Shown: piece after piece, positions 1 through 6,887 of the stretch
How positions within the stretch are numbered: position 1 is the stretch's first letter
Layout of the letters: each line of letters opens with the position of its first letter
Notes under the pieces: model-generated
Databases searched by the model: none
Told to the model about the DNA's origin: nothing
Seen by the model: the letters and a program-made list of their open reading frames with translations, nothing else
Program-made: the position numbers and the translations under genes
NCBI GenBank assembly: GCA_900764215.1
Contig: CAAFNI010000055.1
Location: forward strand, 1-18,713
Length of the DNA stretch: 18,713 bases
Direction: 5' to 3'
Source: an uncultured Sutterella sp.
GTDB taxonomy: Bacteria > Pseudomonadota > Gammaproteobacteria > Burkholderiales > Burkholderiaceae_F

Positions 1-1
1 C

Positions 2-643
2 TTCATTCGCACCGCCCGTCACCGCGCGGCTCTGCATGAACTCCTGCGCAGCGGCGCCCGTCAGGCGCTCGCCGTCTTCGCCGCAGCCACGCTCGGCGCC
101 GCGCTCCTGAGTGCCGTGCCCGTCGAACGCGACGGAAGAACCGACACGCTTTTGCAGGCCACGATCGAAGCCGCCGGCGCAGGCCTTCCGGAAATGAGCG
201 CCAGCGCTCCCTTCGCTGTCGTCGACGACCATGGCCGGCCGCTCATGCACGCGGGCGAAAAGCTTTCCGACGAGACGCCTCCCCTCATCCACATCGTCAA
301 GTACACTCTGGTCGCATTGATTGCCGGCGGTGTCACAAGCTTTGCGTCGATTCTCTTCACGGCCGCCGTTCTCGGCGCCCGCAGAGGCGAAAACCTCTCC
401 GCCGGCGTCGCGATGCTCTCCGACTTCTACTGGCGAGCAGGCATGCTCACGGGAGCGGCACTCTGGATGACGCTCACCTGGCTCCTTCTTCTATGGCCCG
501 ACTGGCACGTCCTGGGCACCACGGCGGCGGGCACCGACATCATGGCAATCGTTGCCGGACTTCTCCCCTGGGGAACCTGCGCGGCCTTCTGGTTCCTGGC
601 CTTCGCCTACTGGCGCAGCTTCAGAACTCCGTCAAACGCATAA
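2..643 (+). CDS. Unidentified polytopic membrane protein, 3' part (5' end outside window)
   Basis: The frame is already open at the left edge, so 213 C-terminal codons are visible and the true start lies upstream. The GTG at 116 would split an obvious membrane segment, so I do not take it as the start. Four hydrophobic stretches are visible at about residues 21-39, 100-124, 145-166 and 180-203 of the visible part. A polar loop of about 60 residues between the first two is probably extracytoplasmic. The end is Trp-rich (WPDW, LLPWG, AYWRSF). I recognise no family motif and assign no function. It lies 109 bp upstream of ybgC on the same strand, so it could be cotranscribed with the tol genes, but nothing in the sequence links it to Tol-Pal. 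Confidence 0.75.
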   Translation, partial: FIRTARHRAALHELLRSGARQALAVFAAATLGAALLSAVPVERDGRTDTLLQATIEAAGAGLPEMSASAPFAVVDDHGRPLMHAGEKLSDETPPLIHIVKYTLVALIAGGVTSFASILFTAAVLGARRGENLSAGVAMLSDFYWRAGMLTGAALWMTLTWLLLLWPDWHVLGTTAAGTDIMAIVAGLLPWGTCAAFWFLAFAYWRSFRTPSNA

Positions 644-752
644 GCATCCTTTTGCAAAATCGCCCCGTCTCCGGCGCCCTAACAGGCCGCAAATCCCTAT
701 ACAGATTCTTTCCGGCGGCAGCCGGCACTTCGACGCAACCCGATCATTCACC

Positions 753-1172
753 ATGCAGCACGTCAGATTTCCCGTCCGCGTCTACTGGGAGGACACTGAT
801 GCCGGCGGCATCGTCTACCACGCCAACTACCTTCGGTTCATGGAGCGCGCCCGCAGCGACATGCTCCGCAGGATCGGCTTCGGCCAGAACGAGCAGCGCA
901 GCCGGGACGACGGCGTTCTTTTTGTCGTCGCCTCGCTCAGCATCACGTACCACCGCGGCGCCTTGCTTGACGACGATCTTGAGGTGATCACGAGCATTGA
1001 AAAGCTCGGACGCGCATCGCTCATCTTTGAGCAGCGCATCGTGCGCGGCGACGAGCCCATCGCCACGGGCAAGGTCCGCGTCGGCGTCATCGGCGCCAAG
1101 AGCTTTGCCCCCACGCCGCTGCCCGACGACCTCTACGAAACGATCAAGGCATTCATGGCAGAGGAAGCCTGA
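753..1172 (+). CDS. ybgC: YbgC-type acyl-CoA thioesterase (hotdog fold), Tol-Pal associated
   Basis: A 139-residue 4-hydroxybenzoyl-CoA-thioesterase-family protein, the usual length for YbgC. The N-terminal signature is clear: residues 11-26 read YWEDTDAGGIVYHANY, which contains the family's catalytic Asp (D16) and the following His (H23), followed by FMERARSDML. In other proteobacteria YbgC hydrolyses short acyl-CoA or acyl-ACP thioesters in the cytoplasm and is the first gene of the tol-pal cluster, as here. The frame extends upstream to 552, but homology starts at the ATG at 753, so I use that. No good Shine-Dalgarno is visible before it. A weak -10-like TATACA lies at 698-703. tolQ follows 56 bp downstream. 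Confidence 0.95.
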   Translation: MQHVRFPVRVYWEDTDAGGIVYHANYLRFMERARSDMLRRIGFGQNEQRSRDDGVLFVVASLSITYHRGALLDDDLEVITSIEKLGRASLIFEQRIVRGDEPIATGKVRVGVIGAKSFAPTPLPDDLYETIKAFMAEEA

Positions 1173-1228
1173 ACCGCTCCTGCCATGCACTCTTTCATTC
1201 AACGCCACCTAAACAGCGATTACCTAAC

Positions 1229-1900
1229 ATGCAGCCCACTGCCGATTTGTCGATTCTGACCCTTGTCGCCAACGCCAGCCTCGTGGTGAAGTGCGTTCTG
1301 GCCATTCTTGTCTTCCTTTCGCTCGCCAGCTGGACGGTCATCTTCCAGAAGTACTTCACGATCTCCCGCGCCTCGCGTCAGGTTGAAGAGTTCGAAGCCC
1401 GCTTCTGGAGCGGCACGGAACTCAATCAGCTCCTTGAAACGGCCAAGCGCAATCATGAAACCGCCGGCATCGAGGAACGCATCTTCAGCGCCGGCATGAC
1501 CGAATACCTCAAGCAGAGCCGTCAGGATCCCAACGCCCTCAACAGCGTCTTCCGCGCCATGCGCGCGGTCTACAACCGCGAGATGGACCATCTCGAACGT
1601 AGCCTTCCCCTGCTTGCCTCCATCGGCTCCACCTCCCCTTACATCGGTCTCTTCGGCACGGTCTGGGGCATCATGAACGCCTTCACGGGACTCTCCTCCC
1701 TTGACAACGTGAGCCTGGCCGTCGTCGCCCCTGGCATTGCCGAAGCGCTTGTCGCCACCGCCATCGGCCTCTTCGCCGCCATTCCCGCCGTGGCCGCCTA
1801 CAACTACTACAACAACCGCGTCGGCCGCCTGACGGTCCGTCTTGAAGGCTTCAGCGAAGAGTTCCTCAACATTCTTCAGCGCCAGCACGCCCGGAGTTAA
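1229..1900 (+). CDS. tolQ: TolQ, proton-channel subunit of the Tol-Pal motor
   Basis: This 223-residue protein of the MotA/TolQ/ExbB family has the expected three inner-membrane helices: about residues 12-37, 127-152 (with the conserved GLFGTVWGIMNAF stretch) and 162-192 (with ATAIGLFAAIPAVAAYN). Pore threonines of the family fall at about T144 and T177. A large cytoplasmic loop lies between helices 1 and 2. TolQ forms the pentameric stator that, with TolR, uses the proton gradient to energise TolA for outer-membrane constriction at division. The N-terminus (DLSILTLVANASLVVK) matches the usual TolQ start, although no strong ribosome-binding site is visible. Only 3 bp separate it from tolR. 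Confidence 0.97.
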   Translation: MQPTADLSILTLVANASLVVKCVLAILVFLSLASWTVIFQKYFTISRASRQVEEFEARFWSGTELNQLLETAKRNHETAGIEERIFSAGMTEYLKQSRQDPNALNSVFRAMRAVYNREMDHLERSLPLLASIGSTSPYIGLFGTVWGIMNAFTGLSSLDNVSLAVVAPGIAEALVATAIGLFAAIPAVAAYNYYNNRVGRLTVRLEGFSEEFLNILQRQHARS

Positions 1901-1903
1901 GCC

Positions 1904-2335
1904 ATGTCCCTGCGTGGAAATACCAAGCGCCGCGGCATGATGGCCGAGATGAACGTCGTGCCCTACATCGACGTCATGCTCGTGCTCGTCGTGATCCTGA
2001 TGGTCGCAGCGCCCTTCGTGAATCCGAGCGTCGTGAACCTGCCGTCGGTCAACAAGGCCTCGAAAGCCCCCGAGCAAGTGATTGAGGTCATCGTCTATCC
2101 CGACAGCCGCCTTTCGCTCCGTCAGGGCAAGGACATGAAGCCCGTCGACCTTCCCGGTCTGGTTGCCGCCGTCAAGACGGCTCAGGGCGAAAAGGCCGAC
2201 ACGCCCGTGGTGATCGCAGCCGACAAGGACGTCCGCTATGAAGACGTCGTCAACGTCCTCAAGCTCCTTCAGAGCGCCGACGTCCCGCGTGTCGGCCTTG
2301 CGCTTCGCATTGAACGAAGCGCGGAAGCCCGCTAA
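1904..2335 (+). CDS. tolR: TolR, ExbD-family partner of TolQ
   Basis: This 143-residue ExbD/TolR-family protein has a short basic cytoplasmic N-terminus (TKRRGMMAEMNVVPYID) and one transmembrane helix at about residues 20-40. The helix carries the protonatable D23 in the family motif PYIDVMLVLLV-like region. A periplasmic domain follows (about residues 45-143), with TPVVIAADKDVRYEDVVNVL typical of the family. The start is three bases after the tolQ stop. GGAG at 1893-1896, inside the end of tolQ, is a well-placed ribosome-binding site, so the two genes are probably translationally coupled in one operon. Confidence 0.97.
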   Translation: MSLRGNTKRRGMMAEMNVVPYIDVMLVLVVILMVAAPFVNPSVVNLPSVNKASKAPEQVIEVIVYPDSRLSLRQGKDMKPVDLPGLVAAVKTAQGEKADTPVVIAADKDVRYEDVVNVLKLLQSADVPRVGLALRIERSAEAR

Positions 2336-2359
2336 CCCTTACGCCATCCATTTTTCGTC

Positions 2360-3562
2360 ATGAACGACAGAGAGACCAACGACCGCTTCCGGAAAGAGGA
2401 CCGCAGGGACATGATGCCCGCCGCCCTCCTCTCCGGCTGCGTGCACGTCATCCTTTTCGTCGGACTCTTCTCCGTTTTCCAGTGGACGACCGATTCCGAA
2501 ACCGTTTATGCGGAGCTCTGGGCTCCCGAGCCGGTCTCCGGCGGCAATGACCCCAAGGGCGTCGCCGTCAAGCCGCCCGAAGCGCCCGAACCCAAGCCCA
2601 ATGAGATCGACGAGCAGCGCGAATCTCAAGAGGCGCAGGAAGCCGCTCAACGTGAAGCGGCCGAACAGCAGGCCCGCATGCAGGAAGAGGCCGCGCAGCG
2701 CGAAGCCGAGCGTCAGGAAGCGCTTGCCGCTGCAGAACGCGAGCGTGCCGAAGCTGAAAAGGCCGCGGAAGAAGCCCGCGAAGCCGAAGAAGCCCGTCGT
2801 GCGCAGGAAGCCCGCCTCGCCGCTGAACGCGCCGAGGCTGAACGCATCGAAAAGGCTCGTCAGGACGCCATTGAAGCCGAGCGGCGAGCCGAAGAAAAGC
2901 GCGCCCAACAGGAAGCTGAACGACTAGCGCAGGAAAAGCTGGCCCGGGAACGCAAGGCCGCCGAGGAAGCACGCCTTCAGGCCGAAGCCCGACGCGCTCA
3001 GGAAGCCCGTCTGGCTGAGGAAAAGCGTCTTGCCGAGGAAAAGCGTGCTGAAGAGGCCCGCATTGCCGAGGAAAAGCGCCAGGCTGAGCTCAGGCGCGTC
3101 GCCGCGGAGAAGAAGGCCGCCGAAGAACGCCGCGAACGCGAACGCATTCGCCAGGCCATTCGGCAGCAGGAACTCGCCCGACTCAACGCCAAGATCGATC
3201 CGGACAGCCAGCGCTCGGGCACGCCTGCGGGCGACAAGCGCAACGTGAAGCAGAACCTCACGGGATCGGCGCTGGCAAGCTACAACGCCCGGATCATCGC
3301 CTGCGTGCGTCCCAACATCTCGATCGAAGTGCCGTCCTCCACACGCCGCGGCCAGTTCACCGCAGAATTCGTCGTCAAGCCCATGCCCAACGGCGAGCTT
3401 GCGGGCGAACCGGTCTACGCAAAGCAGTCCGGCTGGGACGCATACGATTCCGCCGTGCGCAACGCCATCCTCAAGTGCAGGCCCTTCCCCGTTCCAGACA
3501 AGGGCTACAACATCCCGAAGGAGGTTCGCCTGCGCTTCGACCCGGTAGACGACCGCCGATAG
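2360..3562 (+). CDS. tolA: TolA, periplasm-spanning Tol-Pal protein
   Basis: A 400-residue TolA with the three classic parts. Part one is a single N-terminal membrane helix (about residues 20-42) with the Ser-x3-His motif (S25, H29) that contacts TolQ/TolR. Part two is a very long Ala/Glu/Arg-rich helix (about residues 70-285) built from degenerate repeats such as EARRAQEARLA. Part three is a C-terminal globular TolA/TonB-like domain (about residues 300-400) with two cysteines, C315 and C373, that could form a disulfide. It bridges the periplasm to Pal and TolB. It starts 24 bp after tolR and is the last tol gene here; tolB and pal do not follow. An alternative start at M18 would leave no cytoplasmic tail, so I prefer 2360. 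Confidence 0.95.
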   Translation: MNDRETNDRFRKEDRRDMMPAALLSGCVHVILFVGLFSVFQWTTDSETVYAELWAPEPVSGGNDPKGVAVKPPEAPEPKPNEIDEQRESQEAQEAAQREAAEQQARMQEEAAQREAERQEALAAAERERAEAEKAAEEAREAEEARRAQEARLAAERAEAERIEKARQDAIEAERRAEEKRAQQEAERLAQEKLARERKAAEEARLQAEARRAQEARLAEEKRLAEEKRAEEARIAEEKRQAELRRVAAEKKAAEERRERERIRQAIRQQELARLNAKIDPDSQRSGTPAGDKRNVKQNLTGSALASYNARIIACVRPNISIEVPSSTRRGQFTAEFVVKPMPNGELAGEPVYAKQSGWDAYDSAVRNAILKCRPFPVPDKGYNIPKEVRLRFDPVDDRR

Positions 3563-3578
3563 CCAACCGCATCCCCGC

Positions 3579-3618
3579 AGACAAAAAGAGGAGGTTTCAG
3601 GACCTCCTCTTTTTGTCT
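3579..3618. terminator. Bidirectional intrinsic terminator between tolA and proS
   Basis: Perfect 17-bp inverted repeat: left arm 3579-3595, 6-nt loop, right arm 3602-3618. The stem contains GAGGAGG/CCTCCTC, with an A5 run on one side and a T5 run on the other, so it can act on both strands. It lies 16 bp after tolA and 45 bp after the proS stop, which converges from the other side. Confidence 0.92.
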
Positions 3619-3663
3619 CATGCGGGTGCAACGCTCAAGCGGCGCCCCCCGCGGCAGTCATGC

Positions 3664-5409
3664 TCAGCGCTTGATCTGCTTCGTGACGAACGCAGCGGCC
3701 TCCTCCGTCTTCACCATCACCTTCTCGGCGAGGTTGCGGCGGCTGGCATATTCGACTTCGCCGTTCTTGAGGCCTCGGTCGCCGATGACGATGCGGTGAG
3801 GCACGCCGATAAGCTCCCAGTCCGCGAACATCACGCCCGGACGCATGTCGCGATCGTCCAGAATGACGTCGACGCCCTGAGCCCGAAGTTCCTCATAGAG
3901 ACGATCCGCAGCTTCGCGCACGGCCTCGCTCTTGGCGTAGTTCATCGGGCAGATCACCGCTTCGAAGGGGGCGATGGAATCCGGCCAGATGATGCCGCGT
4001 TCATCGTGGCTCTGCTCGATGGCGGCGCCCGCAAGGCGGGTCACGCCGATGCCGTAGCAGCCCATTTCAAGGACCTTCGGCTGACCGTTTTCATCAAGAT
4101 AGGTCGCGTTGAGCGCTTCGGAATACTTCGTGCCGAGATAGAAGACGTGGCCGACCTCAATGCCGCGCTGCAGACGCAGGGTGCCTTTGCCGTCGGGCGA
4201 AGCATCCCCTTCGACGACGTTGCGAAGATCGGCGCTCTTGGGCTCGGGAAGATCACGGCCGAAGTTGACGCCGGTGTAGTGGTAGCCCTCCTCATTGGCG
4301 CCGCAGCAGAAGTCCGACATGTTGGCAACCGTCAGGTCAGCATAGACGACCACATCGTCCTTGACGCCGACGGGACCGAGATAACCGGGCTTGGAGCCGA
4401 AGCTCTCAAGAATTTCAGCATCGGTTGCAAAGCGGAAGCCCTCCTTGAGCTCGGGCAGATGGCCCGCCTTGACTTCGTTGAGATCGTGGTCGGCACGCAG
4501 GAGAATGAGGACGATCTTGGCGGGCAGCGGATTGCCCTTTTCATCAACGCGGTCGGCGGCCAGCACAACGCTCTTGACGGACTTTTCGAAGGGAATGCCG
4601 AGAAATTCGGCAACGTCGTGACACTTTTCCTTGCCCGGCGTCGGACGCTTGACCATCTCTTCAAGCGCGGCGGCGCGCGTTTCCACAAGCGCGCGGGCTT
4701 CGGCAAGCTCGATGTTGGCGGCGTAGTCGCTCTCGGGGCAATAGGCAATGACGTCTTCGCCGGCATTGGCAATCACCTGGAATTCATGAGAGCGGCTTCC
4801 GCCGATCGCGCCGGTGTCGGCGCGCACGGCGCGGAACATGAGGCCGAGGCGGGTAAAGATCCGCTGATAGGCCTGATACATCTTGTCGTAGGAGAGGGCT
4901 GCGCCTTGAGCATCGCGGTCGAAGGAATAGGCATCCTTCATCGTGAACTCGCGGCCGCGCATCACGCCGAAGCGAGGACGGCGCTCGTCGCGGAACTTCG
5001 TCTGAATGTGATAGAAGTTCACGGGAAGCTGGCGCCAGCTCTTGATTTCCTGACGGGCAATGTCGGTGACGACCTCTTCCGAAGTCGGCTGGATCACGAA
5101 GTCGCGGTCGTGACGATCCTTGAAGCGAAGAAGCTCGGCGCCGTACTTTTCCCAGCGGCCGGATTCCTGCCAAAGTTCGGCAGGCTGCACCAGCGGCATC
5201 AGCAGCTCAATTGCACCCGCGCGGTCCATTTCCTCGCGGATGATCTTCTCAATCTTGCGGATCGTGCGCAGGCCGACCGGCATATAGGTGTAAACGCCGG
5301 CGGCAAGCTTCTTGATCATGCCGGCACGGATCATGTACTGCTGGCTGATCACATCAGCATCGGCAGGCGCTTCTTTCAGCGTGGAAAGGAAATAGGAACG
5401 GGCGCGCAT
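3664..5409 (-). CDS. proS: Prolyl-tRNA synthetase, bacterial type with editing domain
   Basis: This 581-residue class II aminoacyl-tRNA synthetase charges tRNA-Pro with proline in the cytoplasm. Class II motif 2 lies at about residues 139-165 (FRDERRPRFGVMRGREFTMKD), the TSEE substrate loop at 109-112, and motif 3 at 449-461 (MGCYGIGVTRLAG). The insertion between motifs 2 and 3 (about residues 225-400) is the editing domain that clears Ala-tRNA-Pro. It keeps the lysine at position 279 known to matter for editing in E. coli ProRS. The anticodon-binding domain is C-terminal (about residues 480-581). The start MRARSYFLSTLKE fits the family, with a purine-rich site just upstream. It follows proB on the same strand after 142 bp. 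Confidence 0.98.
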   Translation of the reverse strand: MRARSYFLSTLKEAPADADVISQQYMIRAGMIKKLAAGVYTYMPVGLRTIRKIEKIIREEMDRAGAIELLMPLVQPAELWQESGRWEKYGAELLRFKDRHDRDFVIQPTSEEVVTDIARQEIKSWRQLPVNFYHIQTKFRDERRPRFGVMRGREFTMKDAYSFDRDAQGAALSYDKMYQAYQRIFTRLGLMFRAVRADTGAIGGSRSHEFQVIANAGEDVIAYCPESDYAANIELAEARALVETRAAALEEMVKRPTPGKEKCHDVAEFLGIPFEKSVKSVVLAADRVDEKGNPLPAKIVLILLRADHDLNEVKAGHLPELKEGFRFATDAEILESFGSKPGYLGPVGVKDDVVVYADLTVANMSDFCCGANEEGYHYTGVNFGRDLPEPKSADLRNVVEGDASPDGKGTLRLQRGIEVGHVFYLGTKYSEALNATYLDENGQPKVLEMGCYGIGVTRLAGAAIEQSHDERGIIWPDSIAPFEAVICPMNYAKSEAVREAADRLYEELRAQGVDVILDDRDMRPGVMFADWELIGVPHRIVIGDRGLKNGEVEYASRRNLAEKVMVKTEEAAAFVTKQIKR

Positions 5410-5441
5410 TTTTTTCTTAACGTGTGTCTGTGAAAATAACG

Positions 5442-5470
5442 GCGGCTTCCATCAAACGTCAGGAAGCCGC
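5442..5470 (-). terminator. Possible terminator hairpin between proB and proS
   Basis: A 9-bp perfect inverted repeat (5442-5450 with 5462-5470, GCGGCTTCC/GGAAGCCGC) with an 11-nt loop. Read on the - strand it is followed by CGTTATTTT, a short imperfect T-run. It could end proB transcription or attenuate proS, which starts 33 bp further on. Confidence 0.45.
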
Positions 5471-5501
5471 TGGTACATGGGCAATTCGTTTATTTTAACC
5501 G

Positions 5502-5534
5502 CGCGGCCTTCCGAACGGTGACTCGAAGGCCGCG
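5502..5534. repeat. Inverted repeat just after proB
   Basis: A 10-bp perfect inverted repeat (5502-5511 with 5525-5534, CGCGGCCTTC/GAAGGCCGCG) with a 13-nt loop, 17 bp beyond the proB stop. No T-run follows on either strand, so it may protect an RNA 3' end rather than terminate transcription. Its role is unknown. Confidence 0.5.
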
Positions 5535-5551
5535 TTTCCCTTGACCTCGGA

Positions 5552-6679
5552 TCATCCGCCGGCAAGCACCACCATGTTGTCGCGGTGAATCATTTCGGGC
5601 TGCTCCATGTAGCCGAGGCGCTCCTCGATCTCCTCCGTGTGCGCGCGCAGAATGCGCGATGCATCGTCGCTTGAATAATTCACGAGGCCGCGGGCGATCT
5701 CGCACCCCTCTTCCGTTACGCAAGAGACGACCTCGCCGCGCACGAATTCGCCGCGTACGCCGATGACGCCCACCGGCAAAAGCGAAGTGTGCTTGGCAAC
5801 GAGCGCCTTGGCGGCGCCTTCGTCCAGCACAAGGCTGCCGGAAGCGCGCAAGTGATCCGCGATCCACTGCTTGCGAGCATGCAGAACGGTTGAAGAGGGG
5901 CGGAGATGAGTGCCGACAAGCTCGCCCTTGGCCAGCCGCGTCAGCACGTCCTCTTCGCGGCCCGACGCAATGATCGTGCCCGCGCCGGAGCGAGCCGCGC
6001 GCTTGGCGGCGAGAATCTTGGTGATCATGCCGCCCTTGGAGAGCGAGCTGGCCGCGCCGCCCGCCATCTTTTCAAGCGCCGGATCGCCGGCGGTTGCGAC
6101 GCTGACGAACGTCGCCTCGGGATCCTTGCGCGGATCGGCGGTGTAGAGCCCCCGCTGGTCCGTCAGGATGACGAGCACGTCTGCTTCGACGAGGTTGGTC
6201 ACCAGCGCCCCGAGCGTATCGTTGTCGCCCACCTTGATTTCGCTTGTCACGACGGTGTCGTTCTCATTGATGACGGGCACGATGCCGAGCCGCAGGAGTT
6301 CACGGATCGTCATGCGGGCGTTCAGATACTGCTCGCGGTCCGTGAGATTCTGATGCGTCAGAAGCACCTGGGCCGTCCCGATGCCGTGGTTGCGGAAATG
6401 CCGCTCATAGGCCTCCACCAGTCCCATCTGCCCCACGGCCGCAGCCGCCTGCAGCTGATGAACGTGCGACGGACGCTTTTCCCAGCCAAGTCGAAGCACC
6501 CCTTCGGCAATCGCGCCGGAACTCACGAGGATGACTTCACGGCCCATCTTCTGAAGTTCCGCAATCTGGGTTGCCCAGCGTTCGATGGCCTGAATGTCGA
6601 GACCGCGGCCGTCGTTGGTGACGAGCGCGCTTCCGACCTTGACGACGACCCGGTGCGCGTTCTTGAGAAGTGATTCCAT
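5552..6679 (-). CDS. proB: Glutamate 5-kinase with PUA domain
   Basis: This 375-residue enzyme makes gamma-glutamyl phosphate from glutamate and ATP, the first step of proline synthesis. The amino-acid-kinase domain shows HRVVVKVGSALV (K14), LVSSGAIAEG (51-60), NENDTVV (139-145 region) and GDNDTLGALV (151-160). A C-terminal PUA domain covers about residues 280-360, the normal E. coli-like arrangement. I use the ATG at 6679, with AGGG about 9 bases upstream; the frame extends to 6721 but has no ribosome-binding site there and no homology. proA is not adjacent. The neighbour rppH that I recall between proB and proS in Burkholderia is absent. In relatives obgE directly precedes proB; here two other genes intervene. 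Confidence 0.97.
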   Translation of the reverse strand: MESLLKNAHRVVVKVGSALVTNDGRGLDIQAIERWATQIAELQKMGREVILVSSGAIAEGVLRLGWEKRPSHVHQLQAAAAVGQMGLVEAYERHFRNHGIGTAQVLLTHQNLTDREQYLNARMTIRELLRLGIVPVINENDTVVTSEIKVGDNDTLGALVTNLVEADVLVILTDQRGLYTADPRKDPEATFVSVATAGDPALEKMAGGAASSLSKGGMITKILAAKRAARSGAGTIIASGREEDVLTRLAKGELVGTHLRPSSTVLHARKQWIADHLRASGSLVLDEGAAKALVAKHTSLLPVGVIGVRGEFVRGEVVSCVTEEGCEIARGLVNYSSDDASRILRAHTEEIEERLGYMEQPEMIHRDNMVVLAGG

Positions 6680-6800
6680 GAATAAGCCCTGTGGAAAAGG
6701 TTGAGCAGGATCTTTGAGCATAGCGCAATGCGGTGAGTTCTGCCGAACGCCCGTTCAACGAAACACAGGAACCGGAAAAATTGAGCAGCCCCTCGTCAAC

Positions 6801-6806
6801 TATAAT
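6801..6806 (+). promoter_or_regulatory. Perfect -10 hexamer (TATAAT) of a probable promoter for the phosphoethanolamine transferase gene
   Basis: TATAAT lies in the divergent interval between proB and the 6888 start. The only -35-like element, TTGAGC at 6781-6786, is 14 bp away, which is too close for a strong promoter, so an activator may be needed. Transcription would start near 6813, giving a leader of about 75 nt. This supports the start at 6888 and excludes the ORF extension to 6714. Confidence 0.55.
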
Positions 6807-6887
6807 GAACCGCACCTAGTTCCATGCCGTCGTTTCGTCAAGGGACTGTCCGCCCGTCCCGCATCCGCACCTCGGCATTGCTCCGTC

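Noticed and set aside
1220..2077. A 285-codon - frame opposite tolQ
   Set aside because: Shadow of tolQ; repetitive Asp/Gly/His/Val runs and no recognisable domain.
3475..5433. A 652-codon open frame on the + strand across all of proS
   Set aside because: It is antisense to a complete, clearly conserved proS. Long antisense frames are common in GC-rich genes, and its protein shows no family motif.
6714..6887. N-terminal extension of the phosphoethanolamine transferase from 6714
   Set aside because: A perfect TATAAT lies at 6801-6806, inside the extension, and residues before the ATG at 6888 are not membrane-like or family-like.
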